Shown: positions 17,001-22,370 of the stretch, one piece after another
How the letters are laid out: the number at the start of each line of letters is the position of its first letter
Position numbering within the stretch: the stretch's first letter is position 1
Source: Pseudomonadota bacterium
Lineage (GTDB): Bacteria; Pseudomonadota; Alphaproteobacteria; Micropepsales; Micropepsaceae
Assembly: GCA_021808875.1 (NCBI GenBank)
Contig: JAKBAU010000018.1
Coordinates: 1 to 22,370 of the forward strand
DNA length: 22,370 bases
Reading direction: 5' to 3'
Notes under the pieces: generated by a model
The model's database searches: none
What the model saw: the letters and a program-made list of their open reading frames with translations, nothing else
What the model was told of the DNA's origin: nothing
Made by a program: the position numbers and the translations under genes

Positions 17001-17548
17001 GGTTCGCCGACGACATCACTGAACGTTTCCGCCAGTTCCTGTGTGTGACCTTTGGCGAGGAGCGGTTCCGCGAGAACCTCGCCTTTATCGAGGCGCAGAT
17101 CGGCGACATCCGCAAGTATTTCACCCGGGGGTTCTACGAGGACCATCTGAAACGCTACAAGAAGCGGCCGATCTACTGGATGTTCTCCAGCCCCAAAGGC
17201 ACGTTCCAGGCGCTGATCTACATGCACCGCTACCGGCCCGATACGGTCTCGGTCCTGCTCAACGATTATCTGCGTGAGTTCATCCGCAAGCTAGGGGCCG
17301 AGCGCGCGCGCTTAGAAAAGCTGGCCGACAACCCCTCGGCCACACAAACCCAACGCACCCGCGCGCTGAAGGATGCCGGCGCGGTGATCAAGCAGATCGC
17401 CGAACTGGAGGAGTGGGAGCGTGAAGTAGTCTTCCCGCTGGCGCAGGCGAAGATCGAGATTGATCTGGATGACGGGGTGAAGCGGAACTATCCGCTGTTC
17501 GGCGCGGCGTTAAAGCCAATCAAGGGGCTGGAGGCGGCGGATGAGTGA
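14045..17548 (+). CDS. pglX: BREX adenine-specific DNA methyltransferase PglX (BrxX)
   Basis: PglX methylates one adenine in a short non-palindromic site, marking host DNA as self, and is needed for BREX defence. The 1167-residue protein has the AdoMet-binding motif DPACGSGHML (286-295) and catalytic NPPY (462-465), with the N-terminal helical region and long C-terminal half typical of type 1 PglX. The segment after NPPY, encoded at about 15440-16555, holds the target-recognition region and is strikingly AT-richer than both flanks. One 60-base line in it (16201-16260) has 22 G+C, against 42 at 15001-15060 and 43 at 16561-16620. The frame is intact throughout. It overlaps brxC by 1 nt and pglZ by 8 nt. 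Confidence 0.96.
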   Translation: MDTNALKKFSQAARNLLIDQVTAKLGLVLDPGSPARREQPEAMKKLEAAIRRDGKAQVIEQVAYTWFNRFTALRFMDVNGYTNPRVVSPAEGATRPEILAEAMAGNLPEGASPAIAALIDGRAPSSDPQAEAYRLLLVHACNVWNGPMPFLFEKVGDYTELLMPEDLLSPTSILARLREAMAADACADVEIIGWLYQFYISEKKDQVFAGLKKNIKITAENIPAATQLFTPHWIVRYLVENSLGRLWLLNRPGSKLVERMEYYIAPEELETDFLKIAKPEEIRICDPACGSGHMLTYAFDLLHAIYEEEGYDATEIPALILQHNLTGVEIDDRAGALAAFALAMKAATRLGRRRFLRMEVKPDIVVLQNVAFTAAEMKDVAAVVGKDLFTDELRETLLQFEQAKNFGSLIVPKLRDPAETLRVVEARDFGSDLLLREVQARVVAVLRMAEALSPQYHVVVANPPYMGGKGMNAQIASFLKDNFAEAKSDLFSAFMVRNTKMALPKAQLGFMTPFVWMFISSYEKLRIFLTETKTITSLVQLEYSGFDGATVPVCTFTFENWHKPDFLGGYIRLTDFRGAKVQGPKTLEAVKNKDCGYFFRAKARDLEAIPGAPIAYWVSDRVRELFSKFQPLSEVAKPRQGLATSDNDRFLKQWYEVQLCRFAKGMTDHGDAKASGKRWFPCQKGGPFRKWYGNNSFVVNWEDDGRELLEYAGQLYGSPTRTIKNIPFYFKEGMTWSTISSSALSMRYSPTGYISETKGAICFADSQSELFSLMGFSNSHLINHLLTALSPTLDYHEGPVGKLPIIQPLPKSGEATARDCVAIARSDWDDYETSWDFTTLPLLSHDHRAGTLEATYARLRAHWQAMTDEMQRLEEENNRIFIDAYGLQDELTPEVPLEEITLACNPAYRYGVKGTEAEREARLRADTMAEFLSYAVGCMFGRYSLDAPGLILANQGERLEDYLARVPAPSFEPDADNVIPVLEDDWFADDITERFRQFLCVTFGEERFRENLAFIEAQIGDIRKYFTRGFYEDHLKRYKKRPIYWMFSSPKGTFQALIYMHRYRPDTVSVLLNDYLREFIRKLGAERARLEKLADNPSATQTQRTRALKDAGAVIKQIAELEEWEREVVFPLAQAKIEIDLDDGVKRNYPLFGAALKPIKGLEAADE

Positions 17549-20042
17549 GCGCATCGCCGCAAGCCTGCGGCGGCTGTTTGAAGAGTACCGGATCGTCTTC
17601 TGGTACGATGCCGACCGCGACATGCGGGCAGAGTTCGACGCGCTCGACCTGGACGGTGTGACCAAGCTGCTGATCGCGAATAACGAGTTCGGGTTGAAAT
17701 ACCGCATCCTGCGGCAGGAGCCGCATGGGCGGTTCCTGCTGTTCAAGGATGGGCCAGAGCCGCCTATGGCTGAGAACTGGCTGCTGGACGTGCAGTTGGC
17801 CACGACAGTGTTCAAGGCCGATCAGGCGGCGATCTGGCTGGCCGAGCTGGGCCTACCCCTGCAATTCGAGGCCGTCGTGCGCGGACATATTGAGTTCTTC
17901 CGCGCCAAGGGACGTGTCGATGCGCTGAAGCGGCTGATGCAGGCGTCCGACACCCAGACCCAGATACGGCTGCGGATGCTGGCGGTCTGCGCCGGGGCCG
18001 AGGGGGGGCTTGATACTGTGATCGAAGCGTTGTTGGGCGAGCTTGCCGCAGGCAAGGATGATGCCCTACGACTAATCGAGCGCTCAAACCTGACCGGGAT
18101 GTTCTGGACTCAGCTGGGCCAGGCCTATGGCTACAAATCGGACGAGCCGGATTTCGAGGATTTCGCGATCGCGCTGTTCCAGTCGGCCTATGCGCGCGCC
18201 CTGGGCGAGGAAGGAGCGCTGAACGCCGAGGCGCTGCTCGTGTTCCGCCGGTGGAAGAACAACAGGCATTGGGCCGAGACGTTCGAAACACTTTCCGCCC
18301 GGTATCAAAACCTGCTGAAGATACCCGTCGATCTACAAAAGCGTGATTTCCGATCCTTTGTCGGCATCGACCATTTCGAAGAGATCGACCGCCAGATCAT
18401 TCGCCAGATCGTGCAGGCCATGGCGGCCCAGACAGTCGGTGCTCCGGAGGTGCTGGCCTGGGTGCGCGAACGGCGGCAGAGCCATTGGTATCCGAAGTAC
18501 GAGGACATCTATCAGGCGATCGGCTTTGCGACCGAGTTTCAGCAAGCTCTTGCCGAGGCGCACCTTAGCATGACCAGCCCGGCCGAGGGCGTGAGACGCT
18601 ATGTGAACAGCTGGTACCGGTTGGATCAACTCTACCGCAAGTTCATTTACCATATGCAGAAAAGCGGCCAGGCCTCGCTGCTGGCTGACCTCTATGCTTC
18701 GGTCGAGAGCCGCTACACCAACAGCTTCGTTCTGGTGGTAAACGATGCCTGGCAGGACCAGATCGCAGACTTAAGCGAATGGAAGATCCCCGGATACGCG
18801 TCGCAGGCTGATTTCTACCGAGAGCAGGCGGCAGAATACCGGCGCAAGGATCAGAAAGTAGCCGTGATCATTTCAGATGCGCTGCGCTACGAGGTGGCCG
18901 ATGAATGCCTGCGCCGTATCCGCGCCCTTGACCGGTTCGATGCGGAGCTGAGGCCAATGATCAGCTCGCTTCCCAGCTACACCCACCTCGGCATGGCGGC
19001 GCTTTTGCCGCACAACGGGCTGTCCATGGCCGAGGACGGCAGCGGTGATATTCTTGCCGGCGGCGAGGCCACTAAGGGCTTGGCGGCGCGAGAAAAAATT
19101 CTCGCCGCCGGGCGCAAGGGTGACAGCGCCAAGGCACTAAAATCCGAAGACGTCATGAACATGCGCGCCGATGATGGAAAGGCGCTCTTTCGCGATAACC
19201 ATATCGTTTACGTCTACCACAACCGCATCGACGCAATCGGCGACAAGCTGCAAACGGAAGACCGGCTTCCCGAGGCGGCTGAGGATGCTATCGATGATCT
19301 TACGAAGCTTGTCCGCAAGCTGACGTCGGCCAACTTCTCCAATATCCTTATAACCGCTGATCATGGGTTCCTGTATCAGCAAAGCGCCCTTGAAGAGAGC
19401 GATTTCGCCATCGCTGATCCGAAGGGAACAGAGATCCTTTTTCGCAACCGGCGATTTGTGATTGGTAGAGGCCTCGCCCCCACCGCTGGGATGAAACATT
19501 TCACGGCCGCGAACCTAGGCCTTTCTGGGGATATGGAAGTGCTGATCCCGAACTCGATCAATCGCATGCGAGTAAAGGGCGCGGGCAGCCGATTTGTCCA
19601 TGGAGGGGCGACATTACAGGAAGTCATCATTCCCGTTATCCGCGTCGGGAAGCGGCGCGAAGCCGATGTGGGCCAGGTTGAGGTGCAGATCTTCGTCACC
19701 GGTCGCAGTCTGATCTCTTCGGGCCAGACGGCGGTGACTCTTTATCAAGCCCAGCCGGTTTCGGAGAAAATGCGTCCCCGGGAAGTTCTGGCGGGGATTT
19801 ATGCCATTGATGGCACGCTGATCTCTGATGAGTACACCCTGCTGTTTAACTTCCGATCTGAGAATGCCCGTGAGCGTGAAATGCCGCGTAAGTTCCTGCT
19901 CTCAAGGGAAGCGGACCGTTTCAATAATCAGGATGTCATCCTGAAGCTGCGCGAACGGGTCGGCAAGACCAGCCACTACCAGGATTATGCCAGCCATCGC
20001 TTCCAGTTGCGACGCGGCATAACCACTGACTTTGATTTCTGA
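17541..20042 (+). CDS. pglZ: BREX alkaline-phosphatase-superfamily protein PglZ
   Basis: PglZ is the signature BREX protein, with an alkaline-phosphatase-like metal-dependent core for which nuclease-type activity has been reported. At 833 residues it fits the type 1 (type A) form. The metal-site strand VAVIISDALRYE places Asp446 in the expected motif, and LITADHGFLYQ supplies Asp607 and His608. The N-terminal half (about 1-380) is the helical region common to type A proteins, and a beta-rich C-terminal region follows the phosphatase core. The ATG lies inside the end of pglX (8-nt overlap). A run of seven G occurs at 18002-18008 in the coding frame. Eleven bases separate its stop from brxL. 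Confidence 0.95.
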   Translation: MSERIAASLRRLFEEYRIVFWYDADRDMRAEFDALDLDGVTKLLIANNEFGLKYRILRQEPHGRFLLFKDGPEPPMAENWLLDVQLATTVFKADQAAIWLAELGLPLQFEAVVRGHIEFFRAKGRVDALKRLMQASDTQTQIRLRMLAVCAGAEGGLDTVIEALLGELAAGKDDALRLIERSNLTGMFWTQLGQAYGYKSDEPDFEDFAIALFQSAYARALGEEGALNAEALLVFRRWKNNRHWAETFETLSARYQNLLKIPVDLQKRDFRSFVGIDHFEEIDRQIIRQIVQAMAAQTVGAPEVLAWVRERRQSHWYPKYEDIYQAIGFATEFQQALAEAHLSMTSPAEGVRRYVNSWYRLDQLYRKFIYHMQKSGQASLLADLYASVESRYTNSFVLVVNDAWQDQIADLSEWKIPGYASQADFYREQAAEYRRKDQKVAVIISDALRYEVADECLRRIRALDRFDAELRPMISSLPSYTHLGMAALLPHNGLSMAEDGSGDILAGGEATKGLAAREKILAAGRKGDSAKALKSEDVMNMRADDGKALFRDNHIVYVYHNRIDAIGDKLQTEDRLPEAAEDAIDDLTKLVRKLTSANFSNILITADHGFLYQQSALEESDFAIADPKGTEILFRNRRFVIGRGLAPTAGMKHFTAANLGLSGDMEVLIPNSINRMRVKGAGSRFVHGGATLQEVIIPVIRVGKRREADVGQVEVQIFVTGRSLISSGQTAVTLYQAQPVSEKMRPREVLAGIYAIDGTLISDEYTLLFNFRSENAREREMPRKFLLSREADRFNNQDVILKLRERVGKTSHYQDYASHRFQLRRGITTDFDF

Positions 20043-20053
20043 GGAGCCTTCGG

Positions 20054-22165
20054 ATGAGTGACCTCGACACCAAAATCAACGAGCATTTTGCGGGCTTCGT
20101 GGTCCGAAAGGACTTGGTGAAAGCGGTCAAGGGCAATGCGATCGTGCCCACCTATGTCTTGGAATATTTGCTAGGCCAGTATTGCGCGACCGATGACGAG
20201 GCATCGATCCTGACAGGTATTGAGACTGTGAAGGACGTCTTGCGAAAGCATTACGTCCACCGTAACGAGGCCGGTCTCATTCAGTCGACCATTAAGGAAA
20301 AAGGGCACTACAAGGTCATCGACAAAATCAGCGTCTCGCTGAACGAAAAGACCGACAGTTACGAGGCAGTGTTCGACAACCTCGGCATCAAGAAGGTCGC
20401 GGTCGACAGCGGCACGGTCAAGGCGCATCCGAAACTGCTTGTGACGGGCGTCTGGTGCATCGCCGATGTCAAATATGAGTTTTCGGAGGACTCCCGGATC
20501 TCGCCCTGGCTTCTTGAGTCGATCAAGCCGATCCAGATCGCCAAGGTTGACTACGACCATTATCGCGAGGTCCGCGGGGCTTTCACGTCTGATGAATGGA
20601 TCGACCTTCTGATGCAGAGCATCGGGTTCAGGCCGGAGGCTTTCGGCCGACGCAGCAAGCTACTGCAGTTGCTGCGTCTGATCCCTTATGTCGAGCGCAA
20701 CTACAATCTAATCGAGCTCGGCCCAAAAGGGACGGGGAAATCACATATCTATTCCGAGTTTTCGCCCCATGGCCAGCTGATCTCGGGGGGCGAGGTTACG
20801 ATTCCCAAGCTTTTCGTGAACAACTCGAACGGCCGCATCGGTCTGGTTGGTTATTGGGACGTGGTGGCCTTCGATGAATTCGCTGGGCGCGAAAAGACCG
20901 CGAATAAGGCGCTGGTTGATATCATGAAGAATTACATGGCCAACAAGTCCTTCTCGCGTGGGATCAGCCCAATGGGGGCGGAGGCCAGCTTCTCCTTCGT
21001 TGGAAACACAGACCACAACGTTCCCTTCATGTTGAAGAATAGTGATCTCTTCGAATCGCTATCGAGCCAGTTTCACGACTCGGCCTTCATCGACCGCCTG
21101 CATGCCTATCTGCCTGGCTGGGAGATCGATGTCATCCGCGGCGAGATGTTCACCAAGGGCTATGGCTTCATCGTCGATTACCTGGCCGAGATCCTTCGTC
21201 ACCTTCGGTCCGAGGATTTTTCGAATCGGCTGGACCAGTTCTTCAAGGTTAGCGAGAAGATTTCGACACGGGATCGGGATGCGATCTACAAGACCATGTC
21301 CGGCCTTCTGAAGCTGATATTCCCCGATGGTAGTCAGACGGAGGCAGAGGTCGAAGAATTGCTGCGTCTTACCATGGAATGCCGCAAGCGGGTGAAGGAC
21401 CAACTCACGAGGATCGACAGCACCTATCCAGAAGTGGATTTCTATTACGTTGGCACGGACGGCGAGAAGCGCAGTGTAACCACGGTCGAAGAAGAGGAAT
21501 ACCCGCAGTTTTATCATCGCAAGCCTGCCCTTAATCGCAATACGCAGGAAAAAACTTCAACCACTGCAGAGGGAGCCGCCCATTCACTTGAGGAAAGGGA
21601 CGGTGCAGCGGAAGCGGTCATCGCATTGCAGCGTAAGGGAAATACTGTTCCTAAGCCTGCCGAGGGCCATTTCGTCTTCGCAGAGAATCGTAAGGGCGTC
21701 AGCTACGAGAAACTTTTCGGCCATTATATCGAGGGGGCAAGTCGCATAATCGTAACAGACCCTTATATCCGGTTTTTCTATCAGATCCGGAACATGATGG
21801 AGTTCGTTGAGATGGTGATCCGCCGAAAACCTCCGGAGGATCAGGTCAAGGTTCATCTCGTGACAGGGCCAGACGAAGGGAATATTTCTCGCCAGCGTGA
21901 ACTTCTCGAATCCATCACGACAGCCTGCACGGGCACGGGTGTTGAATTTAGCTGGGCCTTTGACACGTCGGGCACATCCCATGCGCGCGACATTGTCGCC
22001 GACACTGGCTGGAAGATCGTGCTTGATCGCGGCCTCGATATTTTTCAGCCTCCAATTAAGACAGAGGGGTTCTCATTGGGGGACCGATTGCAGGATCATC
22101 GAACGATCAAAGGTTTTTATGTGACCTACGTGAAGGAGTTAAATCAAGAAAACAAAGCCCTCTGA
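20054..22165 (+). CDS. brxL: BREX protein BrxL with an MITD1-like (MIT_C) C-terminal domain
   Basis: BrxL is an AAA+ protein that assembles on DNA and is required for phage exclusion but not methylation. In this 703-residue copy, residues 1-200 are the normal N-terminal region (NEHFAGFVVRKDLVKAV) and 200-460 the ATPase: Walker A LGPKGTGKSH (222-231), Walker B VVAFDEFAG (270-278, Asp274, Glu275), sensor-type Asn318 and FIDRLHAYLPGW with Arg348. The usual Lon-like C-terminus is absent. After a polar linker (about 480-545), residues 546-695 read SYEKLFGHYIEG, VTDPYIRFFYQ, VHLVTGPDEG and GWKIVLDRGLDIF, closely tracking the C-terminal phospholipase-D-like domain of animal MITD1. No HKD catalytic motif is present. 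It has a GAGGA-type ribosome site at the pglZ stop (20041-20045) and is the last gene of the operon. Confidence 0.93.
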   Translation: MSDLDTKINEHFAGFVVRKDLVKAVKGNAIVPTYVLEYLLGQYCATDDEASILTGIETVKDVLRKHYVHRNEAGLIQSTIKEKGHYKVIDKISVSLNEKTDSYEAVFDNLGIKKVAVDSGTVKAHPKLLVTGVWCIADVKYEFSEDSRISPWLLESIKPIQIAKVDYDHYREVRGAFTSDEWIDLLMQSIGFRPEAFGRRSKLLQLLRLIPYVERNYNLIELGPKGTGKSHIYSEFSPHGQLISGGEVTIPKLFVNNSNGRIGLVGYWDVVAFDEFAGREKTANKALVDIMKNYMANKSFSRGISPMGAEASFSFVGNTDHNVPFMLKNSDLFESLSSQFHDSAFIDRLHAYLPGWEIDVIRGEMFTKGYGFIVDYLAEILRHLRSEDFSNRLDQFFKVSEKISTRDRDAIYKTMSGLLKLIFPDGSQTEAEVEELLRLTMECRKRVKDQLTRIDSTYPEVDFYYVGTDGEKRSVTTVEEEEYPQFYHRKPALNRNTQEKTSTTAEGAAHSLEERDGAAEAVIALQRKGNTVPKPAEGHFVFAENRKGVSYEKLFGHYIEGASRIIVTDPYIRFFYQIRNMMEFVEMVIRRKPPEDQVKVHLVTGPDEGNISRQRELLESITTACTGTGVEFSWAFDTSGTSHARDIVADTGWKIVLDRGLDIFQPPIKTEGFSLGDRLQDHRTIKGFYVTYVKELNQENKAL

Positions 22166-22212
22166 AACTGACATGCCCTTGACTAAAGCGGGGCTTCATA
22201 TGGTTATGTAGA

Positions 22213-22263
22213 TTAGCACATTTTTCACGTTTTACCGTAATGATCTGGGCGAGTTTAGCACAT
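22213..22263. repeat. Direct repeat TTAGCACAT, two copies
   Basis: TTAGCACAT occurs at 22213-22221 and again at 22255-22263, 42 bp apart, in otherwise unremarkable AT-rich DNA near the tRNA fragment. Tyrosine integrases bind short direct repeats (arm sites) at this kind of distance from the crossover core. Assignment as arm sites is inference. Confidence 0.4.
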
Positions 22264-22305
22264 GATTTATCACATAAACAAAATTTTAATAAAATTAACT
22301 ATATA

Positions 22306-22318
22306 AATCAATATACTA
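22306..22318 (+). promoter_or_regulatory. IHF-like site
   Basis: AATCAATATACTA matches the IHF consensus WATCAANNNNTTR at all but one fixed position (C in place of the first T). It sits between the repeated 9-mers and the tRNA fragment, where IHF bends attachment-site DNA in many integrase systems. In such AT-rich sequence a chance match is quite possible. Confidence 0.3.
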
Positions 22319-22328
22319 ACATGTAGCT

Positions 22329-22370
22329 CGTCAGGCTCATAACCTGAAGGTCACAGGTTCAAATCCTGTC
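22329..22370 (+). other. 3' portion of a tRNA-Met(CAT) gene; likely attachment site (attR-like)
   Basis: From about 22329 the sequence reads as the anticodon arm, variable loop and T arm of a tRNA: stem TCAGG (22331-22335), loop CTCATAA with anticodon CAT, stem CCTGA, then a T arm with ACAGG and CCTGT around TTCAAAT. Upstream there is only TAGCTC where the D arm should be, and then AT-rich DNA, so the D loop, second D-stem strand and 5' acceptor strand are missing. The tRNA is therefore not functional as it stands. A 3' tRNA piece in this orientation is what remains at the far end of an element inserted into a tRNA gene lying to its left. The window ends before the 3' acceptor strand. Confidence 0.7.

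Larger units (their letters stand above)
22166..22328. other. AT-rich non-coding end of the element
   Basis: No gene or convincing terminator is visible. The stretch becomes very AT-rich from about 22260 and contains a repeated 9-mer and an IHF-like sequence. Together with the tRNA fragment that follows, this looks like the arm-site region of a phage-type attachment site rather than a decayed gene. Confidence 0.5.
1..22370. mobile_element. Right-hand part of a putative integrative conjugative element carrying BREX
   Basis: The window joins conjugative DNA-transfer genes (VirB11, VirD4, MobF relaxase), a toxin-antitoxin pair and a complete BREX operon, all on one strand, and ends in a 3' tRNA-Met fragment of the kind tRNA-targeting integrases leave behind. 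No integrase, replication gene, insertion sequence or left boundary is visible, so the element must extend left of position 1. A conjugative plasmid is the alternative; the tRNA fragment at the right end argues for chromosomal integration. The element assignment is inference from gene content and this one end. Confidence 0.55.

Noticed and set aside
22156..22194. Possible terminator after brxL (AAGCCC pairing with GGGCTT)
   Set aside because: The loop would be about 30 nt, the stem only 6 bp and no T-run follows directly.
22329..22370. Functional tRNA-Met gene running off the window end
   Set aside because: The anticodon and T arms are good, but upstream sequence cannot form a D arm or acceptor 5' strand at the required distance; a fragment is the better reading.
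1..22370. CRISPR array, rRNA, complete insertion sequence or integrase gene
   Set aside because: No regularly spaced repeats, rRNA-like sequence, transposase motifs or tyrosine/serine recombinase motifs were seen on either strand.

Overview
The window reads as the right-hand part of an integrated conjugative element from a GC-rich proteobacterium, most likely an alphaproteobacterium (VirB11/VirD4/MobF conjugation genes, high-GC codon use, TacAT-type toxin-antitoxin). The genus cannot be fixed from the sequence; an Acetobacteraceae or sphingomonad-like host is only a guess. Every gene lies on the + strand.

Layout: (1) 1-7295, DNA-transfer genes: the 3' end of a VirB11 ATPase gene, a VirD4/TraG coupling protein, two small unrecognised proteins with an 18-codon ORF wedged between them, and a 1274-residue MobF (TrwC/TraI-type) relaxase-helicase. 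The genes abut or overlap and look like one operon continuing a type IV secretion locus to the left. (2) 7296-8214, a DUF1778 antitoxin and GNAT acetyltransferase toxin pair (TacAT type) with a plausible promoter. (3) 8215-8430, an intergenic control region with a candidate promoter and a perfect 8-2-8 inverted repeat. (4) 8431-22165, a complete type 1 BREX phage-defence operon in canonical order: WYL regulator (BrxR), BrxA, BrxB, BrxC, PglX, PglZ, BrxL, with junctions of 1-8 nt overlap or 4-11 nt gap. (5) 22166-22370, an AT-rich non-coding stretch with a repeated 9-mer and an IHF-like site, ending in the 3' portion of a tRNA-Met(CAT) gene that lacks a complete D arm and 5' half. This looks like an attachment site and would place the BREX operon at the very end of the element.

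How the parts fit: VirB11, VirD4 and the relaxase move the element, the toxin-antitoxin pair would stabilise it, and the BREX operon would defend the host. PglX supplies the adenine methylation that marks self, BrxC/PglZ/BrxA/BrxB form the core defence apparatus, and the WYL protein probably represses the operon through the inverted repeat.

The most unusual feature is BrxL. Its N-terminal and AAA+ regions are typical, but the usual Lon-like C-terminus is replaced by a domain that closely resembles the C-terminal phospholipase-D-like domain of eukaryotic MITD1 (MIT_C). A second strong signal is an abrupt low-GC island in the central target-recognition part of pglX, consistent with an exchanged specificity module.
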